This document shows, piece by piece, positions 55,597-64,000 of a DNA stretch of 64,000 nucleotides (the first letter of the stretch is position 1; every line of letters begins with the position of its first letter). The notes beneath the pieces were generated by a model. The model saw nothing but the letters and a program-made list of their open reading frames with translations. It ran no database searches and was not told the DNA's origin. Position numbers and translations under genes: made by a program. Location: assembly GCA_963634745.1 (NCBI GenBank), contig CAVHCX010000014.1, positions 1 to 64,000 of the forward strand, given 5' to 3'. Source of the DNA: CAKRJP01 sp963634745. Lineage in GTDB: Bacteria; Bacillota; Clostridia; Lachnospirales; Lachnospiraceae.

Positions 55597-55794
55597 TCAA
55601 GCTTTTTTCTTTAAATCTCTGGTATTTTTTTCTACTAATTTTCTTGCGATCATAATCTGGTGGCTACATCCTGTGCATTTGAGACGAAAATCTGCTCCAA
55701 CTCTTAAAATCTCCCACTCCTTACTTCCACAAGGGTGAGGTTTTTTCATGGTAACTATATCTCCCACTTCATAGACATAATCTTTCTTTATCAT
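55597..55794 (-). CDS. DUF951 family protein
   Basis: 65-66 aa; two adjacent ATG codons (55797, 55794) follow GGAGGAAG. The pattern VGDIVTMKKPHPCGSKEWEILRVG and CTGCSHQIMI (Cys pairs) is diagnostic of DUF951, a small possibly metal-binding protein usually near rpsF-ssb-rpsR in Firmicutes. Function unknown. Confidence 0.92.
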   Translation of the reverse strand: MIKKDYVYEVGDIVTMKKPHPCGSKEWEILRVGADFRLKCTGCSHQIMIARKLVEKNTRDLKKKA

Positions 55795-55836
55795 CATCTT
55801 CCTCCAAACTCTTATCTGCTACTTCTACTTCTTTCT

Positions 55837-56655
55837 TTATTTTTTCTCCTCTTTTTCCAAAACTCCCATGACCACAATACGGTTGGAATCTCCGGCTCTG
55901 GTACAGGTGGACAAGGTTACAACCTTCTGCCCTGTATTGATCTGGATCCCTGTATCATAATAAGCCATGCTCTTTGCGGCATTTAGAAAATTCAAATAGG
56001 CCGCGTCATCCGGGAACTGAAATTGGTACATACTGGAGTCGTCCGCAACTTCCCCTGCCATTACAATATGGTAGCTTAATTTTCTTCCATCCACGGTATA
56101 AATATAAAAATAGGGGTTGGCCTGCCAAAAGTCCTTGCTATCATAATCCTGCAAATGGGCAAACATAGAACCGTCATTCATACGGTGCCCGTAAATAATA
56201 GAATTACGATCACTAAAATCCGAAGCATTCTCATAATTTAAAAAGATTGCCCCCAAGGTATTCTCATTAGCTGAAAAAGTTCGGTGCAAATACTCGCTAT
56301 TATCCGTCCCCTTGACAATGGGATAGTTAATGGTCTCCGGCTGAGGCGCAAAGCGAATCCATCCAATGACATCGGAATTGATGGCCTTTAGGGCATTAAA
56401 ATCCACTGTAAATCCGTCATCCGCATCTTTATTCGCATCATCCGCAGCATCTGCATCATCAGTATCATCCCCATCATCGGTGGCAATTTCCCGAATCTTC
56501 TCATATTCCGACCGTCCATCATGATAACCCTTAAAAATCGTATAGAGTTGGTAGCCGGAATAACAGATCACCGCCAAGGCAATCAATAAAATAATACTGG
56601 AGATCACCCGGCCGACTCCATCTTTTTCCCTCTCCTTCTTTTCTCTTCCTCCCAT
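55837..56655 (-). CDS. srtB: Class B sortase
   Basis: 272 aa. N-terminal membrane anchor residues 17-40, then an unusual stretch of mostly Asp/Ala (residues 60-81), then the catalytic domain. Active site His157 (IIYGHRM), Cys251 (VTLSTCT) and Arg259 (SNRIVVMG), with the SrtB-type NYPIVKGTDNSEYLHRTF segment. Sortase B classically anchors NEAT heme proteins; the KTGD-tailed giant protein about 7 kb away is the obvious substrate in the window. Confidence 0.88.
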   Translation of the reverse strand: MGGREKKEREKDGVGRVISSIILLIALAVICYSGYQLYTIFKGYHDGRSEYEKIREIATDDGDDTDDADAADDANKDADDGFTVDFNALKAINSDVIGWIRFAPQPETINYPIVKGTDNSEYLHRTFSANENTLGAIFLNYENASDFSDRNSIIYGHRMNDGSMFAHLQDYDSKDFWQANPYFYIYTVDGRKLSYHIVMAGEVADDSSMYQFQFPDDAAYLNFLNAAKSMAYYDTGIQINTGQKVVTLSTCTRAGDSNRIVVMGVLEKEEKK

Positions 56656-56889
56656 ATCTTAAAACTCCCATCTTAAAATCTTATATCTTATATCTTTTAT
56701 CCTATATCTTTTATCTTCTGATTTTTCTATGGTTTTCCTGTGAAAATCTTCCTTCTCAGTATAGCATGATTCCAAGACCCCTTGCGATATTCTTTAGAAA
56801 ATTTTATGGTCTCTTAATTGACTTTATCCTCCCCAAAGCTATCATGTTGTTATAGAAGTCAAGGATGATTCAGAAAGGATTTGCATATT
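56656..56889. other. Divergent intergenic region with AT-rich repeats
   Basis: About 230 bases between the sortase and the zinc-ribbon gene. Bases 56674-56716 repeat the theme TATATCTTTTATC, which also appears at 59017-59052. No clear promoter is evident to me. Confidence 0.4.
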
Positions 56890-57285
56890 ATGAAAGAAAA
56901 AATAAGACGTTTCATGACAGGAAGATATGGTGTAGATTATTTCAGTCGATTTACTTTAACAGCCTCTCTCATTTTCCTGATTCTCTCTACAATTACAAAA
57001 TTTTCACTATTTCAATTACTTTTTTGGGGATTTCTTTTTTATACCTATTACCGGATCTTTTCAAGAAATATCGCCAAGCGCAGGGAAGAAAATAATTGGT
57101 ACCTAAACAAGACCTACAAGGCGAGAAATTTTATTTTGCGCCAGAAAAATTCTCTGGCCCAGAGAAAAACCCACCATATTTATAAATGTCCCAACTGCAA
57201 GCAGAAAATTCGCGTGCCAAGAGGCAAGGGAAAAATCGAGATCACCTGCCCCAAATGCAGAATTTCTTTTATTAAACGAAGCTAG
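56890..57285 (+). CDS. Zinc-ribbon membrane protein
   Basis: 131 aa from the ATG at 56890. Two hydrophobic segments (residues 22-60), a basic linker, and a C-terminal zinc ribbon YKCPNCKQKIRVPRGKGK...CPKC. No family name is certain. It is the first gene of an operon with DUF5685 and a J-domain protein, 11 bases before the next start. A TTG nine bases upstream is a possible alternative start. Confidence 0.75.
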   Translation: MKEKIRRFMTGRYGVDYFSRFTLTASLIFLILSTITKFSLFQLLFWGFLFYTYYRIFSRNIAKRREENNWYLNKTYKARNFILRQKNSLAQRKTHHIYKCPNCKQKIRVPRGKGKIEITCPKCRISFIKRS

Positions 57286-57296
57286 AAAGGAGCCTT

Positions 57297-58163
57297 ATGT
57301 TTGGATATATTGCCATTAATAAAGGCGAGATGAAATTTAAGGATTTTGATGTCTATCATGCTTACTACTGTGGGCTCTGCCACTGTCTAAAGGACCAATT
57401 CGGCCACCGAGGCCAGGCCACCCTTTCCTACGACATGACTTTTCTAGCGGTCCTACTGACAGGCCTCTATGAGCCGGAGGATACAAAAGCCAGCTTACGA
57501 TGTGTGGCCCATCCTTTAGAGAAACATGTAGCCTACTGGAATGAGTATACGGCCTATGCCGCGGATATCAATCTGATCTTATCCTATTTTAAATGCAAGG
57601 ATGATTGGGAGGACGAGAAGAAAAAGAAATCTCTCCTTACTTGCAAACTTTTAGAATCCAAGCTAAACTTAATCCGAAATAAATACCCTGAGAAAATCCA
57701 GCTGATTTCCTCGAAAATAAAAGACCTGTCTGCTCTGGAAAAAGAAGACAGCCAAAACATTGACCTTATGGCCGGACTCTTTGGAGATATTATGGCGGAA
57801 TGTTTTATTTATCATCATGATGAATGGGAAGGAACTTTAAGGCGTATGGGCTTCTTCCTAGGGAAATTTATTTACCTTATGGATGCTTATGAGGATGTGG
57901 AAGAAGATATTAAAAAGAACTGCTACAATCCATTAAAGTCTCTTTATGAAAGTCAGTCCCCGGAGAATTTTGCAGAAAACTGTCGCTCGATTCTTACTAT
58001 GATGATGGCAGAATGCAGCCGTTCTTTTGAACAGCTCCCCATTCTACTGCATGCAGACATCCTGCGAAATGTCTTATATTCCGGTGTATGGAGTAAATAC
58101 ACCCAGGTGACGATGAAGAGATTAGGCTGTGAAAATTTACCTACGACAGCGGAAAGGATTTAA
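57297..58163 (+). CDS. DUF5685 family protein
   Basis: 288 aa. MFGYIAINKGEMKFKDFDVY and YYCGLCHCLKDQFG (C-x2-C plus His) open the chain, followed by an all-helical body with DAYEDVEEDIKKNCYNP near residue 200; that acidic motif recalls the helical fold of prenyl synthases, though this is only resemblance. No signal peptide. Two bases separate it from the J-protein gene, so the two are coupled. Function unknown. Confidence 0.8.
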   Translation: MFGYIAINKGEMKFKDFDVYHAYYCGLCHCLKDQFGHRGQATLSYDMTFLAVLLTGLYEPEDTKASLRCVAHPLEKHVAYWNEYTAYAADINLILSYFKCKDDWEDEKKKKSLLTCKLLESKLNLIRNKYPEKIQLISSKIKDLSALEKEDSQNIDLMAGLFGDIMAECFIYHHDEWEGTLRRMGFFLGKFIYLMDAYEDVEEDIKKNCYNPLKSLYESQSPENFAENCRSILTMMMAECSRSFEQLPILLHADILRNVLYSGVWSKYTQVTMKRLGCENLPTTAERI

Positions 58164-58165
58164 AT

Positions 58166-58921
58166 ATGAACGATCCCTATCGCATACTGGAGATATCAAG
58201 AGATGCCTCTGATGATGACGTCAAAAAGGCCTACCGTAAACTGAGCCGAAAATATCATCCAGATGCCAATATTAACAACCCCAACAAGGATGAGGCAGAG
58301 GCCAAATTTAAAGAAGTGCAAAAAGCCTATCAGCAGATCATGCAGGAGCGTGAATACGGAAGCAGCCCGGGTAGCAGAAGCTCCGGAAGCTACCAGTCCT
58401 CCGGAAGCGGAGGCAGTGGAGGCTTTGAAGATTTTGACTTTGGAGGCTTTGGAAGCTTCGGCGGATATGGGCCGTTTAGAGGCTTCTACGGCCAATATAG
58501 ACAGGCCACCGGCACCGGAAGTCAGGAAGACATTCACCTGCAAGCTGCTGCCAATTATATTAACAACGGTCTTTATAAAGAAGCCCTAAATGTCCTAAAT
58601 ACAATTTCCGATCACACTGCAAAGTGGTACTACTACAGCGCCATTGCCAATTCCGGATTGGGAAATAATGTAATCGCCCTAGAGCATGCCAAGGAGGCCT
58701 TAGCCAAAGAGCCCAACAATTATCAATATCAAATCTTGGTAGGGCAATTGGAAAGTGGCGGTTCCTGGTATCGGACCCAGCAAAGTCCCTATACCTCGAC
58801 CTTCACCGGAAGCGGCGACATTTGTCTGAAATTATGTATCGCCAACCTGGTCTGCAATCTCTGCTGCGGCGGAGGCGGATTCTGCTGCGGCGGATATCCA
58901 GGAACGGGACGCTTTATGTAG
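58166..58921 (+). CDS. J-domain protein with TPR and Cys-rich tail
   Basis: 251 aa. J domain residues 3-68 with the HPD motif at 31-33 (KYHPDAN), a Gly/Ser/Phe-rich linker (70-115), a TPR-like region (125-195: NNGLYKEALNVLNTISDHT), and a C-terminal tail with eight cysteines in about 25 residues (SGDICLKLCIANLVCNLCC, then GFCCGG). It lacks the DnaJ zinc fingers and is not DnaJ itself. It should recruit DnaK to a specific client, perhaps at the membrane through the tail. Operon partner of DUF5685. Confidence 0.85.
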   Translation: MNDPYRILEISRDASDDDVKKAYRKLSRKYHPDANINNPNKDEAEAKFKEVQKAYQQIMQEREYGSSPGSRSSGSYQSSGSGGSGGFEDFDFGGFGSFGGYGPFRGFYGQYRQATGTGSQEDIHLQAAANYINNGLYKEALNVLNTISDHTAKWYYYSAIANSGLGNNVIALEHAKEALAKEPNNYQYQILVGQLESGGSWYRTQQSPYTSTFTGSGDICLKLCIANLVCNLCCGGGGFCCGGYPGTGRFM

Positions 58922-58973
58922 CATAAGCTAAGCGATCCACCCAGCCGGCTTGCAAAAAGTCCGTTATACCTAC

Positions 58974-59015
58974 AAAAAAAAGATCTTCAGAGAAGGGCCT
59001 CTGAAGATCTTTTTT
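58974..59015. terminator. Bidirectional terminator
   Basis: AGATCTTCAGAG/CTCTGAAGATCT with A and T runs, between convergent J-protein and EAL genes. Confidence 0.92.
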
Positions 59016-59059
59016 CATATATCTTTTATCTTTTATTATATATCTTATATATCCCTTTT

Positions 59060-61867
59060 TTAATCAAGAAGTTTCACAAACTCCTCCTCGGGAAGTGGAC
59101 GATAGAAATAATATCCCTGAATGTAATCACAGCCACATTCCCTTAAAAATTCTACCTGAGCTTTTGTCTCAACACCTTCCACAATTACCTTCATGCCTAA
59201 AACATGGGCCATGTTGACAACTGCCACAACAATGCCTCGACTCTTCTCATTGGTTTCCAAATTCCGGATAAACTCTCGATCGATCTTTAATATATCAAAA
59301 TCATAATCCTGAAGCATGTTAAAGGACGAATAACCACTTCCGAAATCATCCATAAGCATAGTAGCTCCACATGCCTTCATTTCTCTTAAAAGATTGTCCT
59401 GATCCTGGCCAATGGCCGCCACAGAAGTTTCTGTAATCTCAATCCTGCATGGAATGTTATATTTCTTTCGCTCTTCTAAATCTTTAAGCGTCCAATCCAT
59501 AAGCTTACGGTTATAGAAATCCATTCTGGAATAATTTACAGAAATAGGAATATCCTTGGCCCCCCGTTTCTTTCTCTCCTTCAGAAATTCACTGACATGA
59601 TTTACGACAAAACCATCCACGTCTGAAATATGACCTTTTTCCTCCAAAATCGGAATGAAAATAGCCGGTGAAATAAATCCCATCTCCGGATGGATCCAGC
59701 GAACCAAAGCTTCCGCCGACACGATCTCCTCGGTTTTTGCATCTACGATCGGCTGATAGTAAACCTTAAAATCACCATTGTTTATGCTATTATCAACCTG
59801 GGCCACAATGATTGCTTCGTCAATATAATTTGCCCGCATAGACTCATCAAAGACCTTGTAGGGACAATCTGACTTATCCTGGATACGTTCCTTGGCATGC
59901 TCTGCCAAATCCAGCATCATTCCCACGTTTTTCTCTCGCGGGTCCGGATAGTAAATACCACAGCGCAAGGAAACCGGCACTGTCCTGTTCTTCTCCTCAA
60001 AGGAAAGCTTGCATACCTCCCTCAAGGCTCCATCTTCCAGCTTCTCTTTTTCCACCAAGCAAGCGAAATGATCGGATCCGATACGAGCCGATACCAAAGG
60101 CTTTAATACAGACTCGCTTAAACGCCTGTAAATTTCTCTTAAGGCCAGGTCTCCCACCGGTATTCCAAAGAGCTCATTGATGCCTTTAAAATTATGCGCA
60201 TCAAAAAACAAAATCGCATACTTTTCCCAGGCTTCCTCGCTTTGCAAGGTCTTTTCCACATTCACAATAAAGCCCTGGCGGTTCAATCCACTGGTAAGGC
60301 TATCCTTTCTGGAAACTTCCGTAATATCTTCCACCGCTCCCAGATAAAGCTGATAGGTTTCACTCAGCACTACAAAAGAATGTTCCTTAAGTCTCCATTC
60401 TCCCCTTTCAAATCTGCGACTTACAAAGGAATAGCGGTCCTTCTGCTTAAGAACCTCTGAAATTTTCTTAAGACTTGCCTTGTTTCTTAAAGTTTTAAAA
60501 TCCTTCTCCGACACATCCTTTAAAAGGACCGTCTCAATATAATCCTCGTAGGGAATACCCTGCCTTGAAAAACTTCCACCACTGAGAGCTTCCGGAGCGT
60601 CTGCTATCAGGCACTTCTTCCTTGCATCTAAAACCAGCACCGAATCAAAATTTCTCTGATACAAGAGCTTGGTCATCTGTTCCATAAGATACTGAGTCGT
60701 AATATTAGAAAAATATAATAAGCCCTCAATATCTCCGGAAAGACTATTCTGCAAAAGTTCCGCGGTACAGCGAATCTTGATAGGTTCCTCTTGTTTTGTA
60801 TCGTAAATGGAAGCATCCACAGAGAGGACTCTCTCATCATTTGCAAATACTTTCAATAAATGATCTTGATTTATAATCGCTCGGAAGGCCTGCTTCTCAT
60901 CTTCGTGGATGATCAGCTTGCTGACTCTCTCAATATAGTAATCAATATACTCCCGTCCCTTTAGAAGGTTAATCTCCTTACGGTTAGCAGAGCCTGCCAC
61001 GCAAATACCCTTGGTGACATTGATGGATACAATCCCAATAATACCATCCGTCTTTCTTCGCAGAGCATCCAATTGTTTCAAATAATCATCGTTGATCTTT
61101 CTAACGCACAAAAGAACCACTCGATGCTCATCGGTAAATTCTGTGCTTCGATAGAACTCCAGGGACATCCACTGAAAATCATCTCCAATCTTTCTTCGAT
61201 ATTGAAAGCTCAGCTCAGATTTTCCCTCATCAAATAGTTTTAAAATATTTTCTCTATTACAAAACTCTAAAAATTCTTGCTTATCTTCCTCGTGGATATA
61301 GCCCTTCCATGCGAAACCTTGAAGTCGCTCATAGATATCCGAAACATTTCCATATTTCCCGGAAATATCCTCCATATTGTCCTTTAAGGGCAGGAAGTTA
61401 CCCGTCGTCAGGTTTACTTTTAAAATTCGATAAAAAAATGCAGACAGCATGCCGATGGCATCCCTAAGGTCCACATTATTCTTATCATATAAATGGATCA
61501 TATTATGGACACGGCGGATTACAGATTCTCTGTCAAACGGTCTGGTAAAATAATCTACAACCCCCAGGTCATAAGCCACTTTTAAAGTCTCATCCGTGCT
61601 GTCCGAGGAAATACAAACCACCGGAACATGTTCCATCCACAGCTTATTTCCCATAACACGGAGTACTTCTTTTCCGTCCATGACCGGCATGTTAATGTCC
61701 AACAATACCAGCTTAATGTCTGTAAAGTAATCCGTTAAAATCTGGATAGCCTTCATACCATCCTCTGCCTCTAAGATATCGTATTCATCCTCCAGCATGG
61801 ACTTTAAGATCTCTCGATTCATTTCTGAGTCATCAACGATCAAAATGGTCTCTTTTTCCACGTTCAT
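59060..61867 (-). CDS. Response regulator with degenerate GGDEF and EAL domains
   Basis: 935 aa. Receiver domain residues 6-125 (phosphoacceptor Asp57 in VLLDINMPVMDG), a long PAS-like middle part, a GGDEF domain near 520-660 whose active-site loop reads RIGSDHFACL instead of GGDEF, and an EAL domain near 690-935 with EALVRW, ITETSVA, DDFGSGYSSF, KIDREFI, VEGVET and QGYYF. The EAL catalytic residues look intact while the cyclase does not, so it should be a c-di-GMP phosphodiesterase controlled by phosphorylation. It stands alone, with no adjacent histidine kinase. Confidence 0.88.
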   Translation of the reverse strand: MNVEKETILIVDDSEMNREILKSMLEDEYDILEAEDGMKAIQILTDYFTDIKLVLLDINMPVMDGKEVLRVMGNKLWMEHVPVVCISSDSTDETLKVAYDLGVVDYFTRPFDRESVIRRVHNMIHLYDKNNVDLRDAIGMLSAFFYRILKVNLTTGNFLPLKDNMEDISGKYGNVSDIYERLQGFAWKGYIHEEDKQEFLEFCNRENILKLFDEGKSELSFQYRRKIGDDFQWMSLEFYRSTEFTDEHRVVLLCVRKINDDYLKQLDALRRKTDGIIGIVSINVTKGICVAGSANRKEINLLKGREYIDYYIERVSKLIIHEDEKQAFRAIINQDHLLKVFANDERVLSVDASIYDTKQEEPIKIRCTAELLQNSLSGDIEGLLYFSNITTQYLMEQMTKLLYQRNFDSVLVLDARKKCLIADAPEALSGGSFSRQGIPYEDYIETVLLKDVSEKDFKTLRNKASLKKISEVLKQKDRYSFVSRRFERGEWRLKEHSFVVLSETYQLYLGAVEDITEVSRKDSLTSGLNRQGFIVNVEKTLQSEEAWEKYAILFFDAHNFKGINELFGIPVGDLALREIYRRLSESVLKPLVSARIGSDHFACLVEKEKLEDGALREVCKLSFEEKNRTVPVSLRCGIYYPDPREKNVGMMLDLAEHAKERIQDKSDCPYKVFDESMRANYIDEAIIVAQVDNSINNGDFKVYYQPIVDAKTEEIVSAEALVRWIHPEMGFISPAIFIPILEEKGHISDVDGFVVNHVSEFLKERKKRGAKDIPISVNYSRMDFYNRKLMDWTLKDLEERKKYNIPCRIEITETSVAAIGQDQDNLLREMKACGATMLMDDFGSGYSSFNMLQDYDFDILKIDREFIRNLETNEKSRGIVVAVVNMAHVLGMKVIVEGVETKAQVEFLRECGCDYIQGYYFYRPLPEEEFVKLLD

Positions 61868-62159
61868 ATCTTTTCCCTTTCTGATGCATTAACGCACGTC
61901 TTAGAACCTCCTCCAATGTGCGTCTATTTTCGCATGTTTTAAGGGTTAGAGAGTTCTACCCCCCCCCCTGAAAATTCACCACAAAACAGCTATTTTGTCT
62001 GAAATTTCGCAACATTCTTTCTTGATTACAGAAATTAATTCAGACTATTCATAAAACTTATTTTATAAGTAAGAGCTAAATTTTTCAAGGTATTTTTGCT
62101 TCTTTGTAGCATATTTTTAAAATTGATTGACTGGTTTTTAATATTTTAAAAAACTGGAA
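61868..62159. other. Intergenic region with a ten-base C/G tract
   Basis: The 5' region of the minus-strand EAL gene. A run of ten C (61959-61968; G on the coding strand) lies about 92 bases before its start, and an ACGCAC..GTGCGT hairpin encloses GGAGGAGG nearer the gene. No further gene is seen. Confidence 0.6.
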
Positions 62160-62188
62160 CAAAAAAAACTCTTGCATCAAGCAAGAGC
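62160..62188 (-). terminator. Terminator of tRNA-Cys
   Basis: Minus strand: CTCTTGC-TTGAT-GCAAGAG followed by eight T, seven bases past the tRNA. Confidence 0.88.
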
Positions 62189-62195
62189 TTTAAAG

Positions 62196-62266
62196 AGGCG
62201 CCAACCAGATTTGAACTGGTGATAGAGGTGTTGCAGACCTTTGCCTTACCACTTGGCTATGGCGCC
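62196..62266 (-). tRNA. tRNA-Cys (GCA)
   Basis: 71 bases. Acceptor stem GGCGCCA/TGGCGCC, D-arm AGCCAAGTGGTAAGGC, anticodon loop CTGCAAC with anticodon GCA, T-arm ACCAG-TTCAAAT-CTGGT, discriminator U, CCA not encoded. The anticodon and U73 identify it as cysteine-specific. Confidence 0.95.
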
Positions 62267-62388
62267 TTATTTAATTGATGTCTGTCTCAGACACTTGCTT
62301 ATTATAGCAAGCAGATTCGCCTTCGTCAAGCATTTTTTTGTATTTATCTATCAAATTTTCAGGAGATCTTATAAATTCCAGTAGATCT

Positions 62389-63165
62389 TCAATAGATTTT
62401 CAATAGATCTTCGAAGCATAGATCATAGCTGCCTTCCTTGATATCATACAAGCGGCGGATCTTTTCTTCCTTGCATATCTCCTCCGGCCTTCCATAATCA
62501 AATACCTTATCCCCTTTCACACAGAGAATCTTATCCGACATTTTCCCGGCAAATTCAATCTCATGAAGAGACATAATAACTGTAATATGCTTTTCCTTCG
62601 CCATTCGCTTTAGAAGAGACAGGAGCTCTAATTTATAACGAAGATCCAAATAGGAGGTGGGTTCATCTAAAACTATAATCTCCGGCTCCTGGCAAAAAGC
62701 CCGGGCTAGGAGTATTCTTTGCTTTTGGCCGTCACTGATCTCCATGAAATCCTGCTGACTCAGTAATTCTGCATGAACCATCCTCAGGGCTTCCTCTATT
62801 TTCCTTCGATCCTCTTTACTAAGGATGCCCATAGAGCCGGTATAAGGATACCTTCCGGTCGCCACCACATCATAGCAAGTCATAAGTTCCGTTTGGGTTC
62901 GATTGGTTAGGACCACCGCCATCTTCTTTGCCAACTCATTCCCATTAAGCTCCTGTAGCGACTGGGGTCCCACCAAGACTCTCCCTGAAATTAATTGAAG
63001 CTGTCTGGTAATACTTTTTAATATAGTAGATTTGCCGGACCCATTTGGCCCGATCAAGGTCAATATTTCTCCTTTTTCAATTTCAATATTAATATCATGA
63101 ATCAGAGGCTTACCCTTGTAACCCACAGATAGTTTCTGAAGGCTTACTTCCATTTTTTTATCCAT
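62389..63165 (-). CDS. Iron-complex/cobalamin-type ABC transporter ATPase
   Basis: 258 aa. Walker A GPNGSGKST, Walker B IIVLDEPTSYLD, H-loop MSLHEIEF. The signature reads ISDGQKQR instead of LSGGQ, a change seen in some FecE-like ATPases. It lies 26 bases after the FecCD permease gene. The cargo may be a siderophore, heme or corrinoid. Confidence 0.85.
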   Translation of the reverse strand: MDKKMEVSLQKLSVGYKGKPLIHDINIEIEKGEILTLIGPNGSGKSTILKSITRQLQLISGRVLVGPQSLQELNGNELAKKMAVVLTNRTQTELMTCYDVVATGRYPYTGSMGILSKEDRRKIEEALRMVHAELLSQQDFMEISDGQKQRILLARAFCQEPEIIVLDEPTSYLDLRYKLELLSLLKRMAKEKHITVIMSLHEIEFAGKMSDKILCVKGDKVFDYGRPEEICKEEKIRRLYDIKEGSYDLCFEDLLKIY

Positions 63166-63191
63166 CTTTTTTACCTATTATATACAATGAT

Positions 63192-64000
63192 TTATGAATT
63201 CGATGTCTTTCTTCGTATCATCATCAAGATGACGATAGGGGCTCCCAGCATAGAAGTCACGGTACTGATATTAAGCTCGGTTGGGGCAAAGGCCATGCGG
63301 GCAATCAAGTCACATGCCATACAAAATACCGCTCCTCCAAGAAAGGTTCCCGGAATCACCACTAGGGGTTTTGATGTTTTTAGGGCTCTTCGAATCAGAT
63401 AGGGCACCGCAATTCCCACAAAGGAAATGGGCCCAGCAAAGGCCGTTACAGTGGCTGCCAACAAGCTGGAAATAAGTATCAGGAGGCTTCGAAATCTCTT
63501 AGTATTAACCCCCACGCTCTGGGCGTAGGCTTCCCCCATTTGATAGGCCCCCATAGGTTTTGCCAGGGCAAGGGCTCCTACAAGGCAAAGAGCAACTACA
63601 AAGGCTGCCATCTTCACATTTGCCATACTCATGCCCGAGAAACTTCCCTGGGACCAGCTGTGAAGGTTCACAATATCAGAGTCCTCCGCAAAGGTCACCA
63701 CAAAGTCCGTAATCGCCGAGCAAATATATCCGATCATAATTCCGGCCACCAACAAAGTTGCCATGTTTTTTAATTTTCTGGACAAAAGCAAGATAAATCC
63801 CACGGCAATCAAAGATCCGGCAAAGGCCGCCAGGATCATTCCCCAGGAAGATATATTCCCTACATATTGCAAAAAAAAGATCATAGTTAGGGCCACGGCC
63901 ATCTTAGCCCCGGAAGAAATTCCCAGTACAAAGGGCCCAGCAATGGGATTTGCAAAAAAAGTCTGAAGCAAAAATCCGGCTAAAGCCAGCGCCCCACCTA
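63192..64000 (-). CDS. FecCD-type ABC permease (partial, continues past the window)
   Basis: At least 269 aa; the frame stays open to base 64000, where it reads GGALALAGFLLQTFFANPIAGP, the conserved FecCD helix that normally begins near residue 65-75, so the N-terminus lies outside. SFVGIAVPYLIRRALKTSKP marks the coupling region. Partner of the ATPase at 62389. A substrate-binding protein gene should lie further right. Confidence 0.88.
   Translation of the reverse strand, partial: GGALALAGFLLQTFFANPIAGPFVLGISSGAKMAVALTMIFFLQYVGNISSWGMILAAFAGSLIAVGFILLLSRKLKNMATLLVAGIMIGYICSAITDFVVTFAEDSDIVNLHSWSQGSFSGMSMANVKMAAFVVALCLVGALALAKPMGAYQMGEAYAQSVGVNTKRFRSLLILISSLLAATVTAFAGPISFVGIAVPYLIRRALKTSKPLVVIPGTFLGGAVFCMACDLIARMAFAPTELNISTVTSMLGAPIVILMMIRRKTSNS

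Noticed and set aside
59060..61867. Active diguanylate cyclase
   Set aside because: The active-site loop reads GSDHF, which lacks the residues needed for cyclase activity.

Overview
The window looks like chromosomal DNA of an anaerobic Firmicute of class Clostridia, most likely a Lachnospiraceae gut bacterium. The evidence is a pyruvate:ferredoxin oxidoreductase of the NifJ type, a rpsF-ssb-rpsR operon followed by DUF951, a class B sortase, DUF5685 next to a J-domain protein, and moderate GC with AT-rich intergenic DNA. Most genes are on the minus strand. I could not run database searches, so family names rest on motif recognition.

Left part (1-20.1 kb). Bases 1-2400 are clearly GC-richer and hold a drug/metabolite exporter, a CsaA-like protein and a divergent LysR regulator. 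They are followed by AT-rich remnants of AlbA_2/ATP-binding proteins and a hypothetical gene (2.45-4.5 kb), so this is an accessory patch. Next come two amino-compound gene groups: ornithine-cyclodeaminase-like, APC permease and P-II (4.8-7.8 kb), and a four-gene flavin/iron-sulfur dehydrogenase with an AraC regulator (7.9-12.2 kb). A TetR / GT-B-like / GPH symporter / GH36 alpha-galactosidase cluster follows (12.3-18.4 kb), then a MATE exporter.

CRISPR part (19.8-27 kb). A 218-bp imperfect palindrome is followed by a type II-A system. It has ten identical 36-bp repeats with nine spacers, a leader ending in the ATTTGAG anchor, then csn2, cas2, cas1 and cas9 (all minus strand), and a divergent tracrRNA whose promoter touches the cas9 start region.

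Central part (27-37.3 kb). nifJ, an AraC regulator divergent from a single ABC exporter, and a CydDC-like heterodimeric ABC pair.

Heme part (37.3-49.8 kb). This is the most interesting region. Read on the minus strand it encodes a 137-aa secreted NEAT-like protein, a 2077-aa surface protein with NEAT and FIVAR domains and a KTGD anchor, an Shp-type heme receptor, an HtsA-type lipoprotein, an FecCD permease and an ATPase, then YbaN and YgbA_NO family proteins. This matches the Shr-Shp-HtsABC relay of streptococci. Four NEAT domains carry a paired-methionine pattern, the Shp homologue keeps both heme-ligating Met residues with nearly the published spacing, and the lipoprotein keeps the Met/His pair. 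The class B sortase about 7 kb further along could anchor the big protein.

Right part (49.9-64 kb). xpt-pbuX purine salvage, an aminopeptidase P, a VanZ-family protein, rpsF-ssb-rpsR, DUF951, the sortase, a zinc-ribbon / DUF5685 / J-protein operon, a receiver-GGDEF-EAL protein with a ten-base G/C tract upstream, tRNA-Cys, and the end of a second iron-siderophore/heme/cobalamin-type ABC importer that runs off the window.
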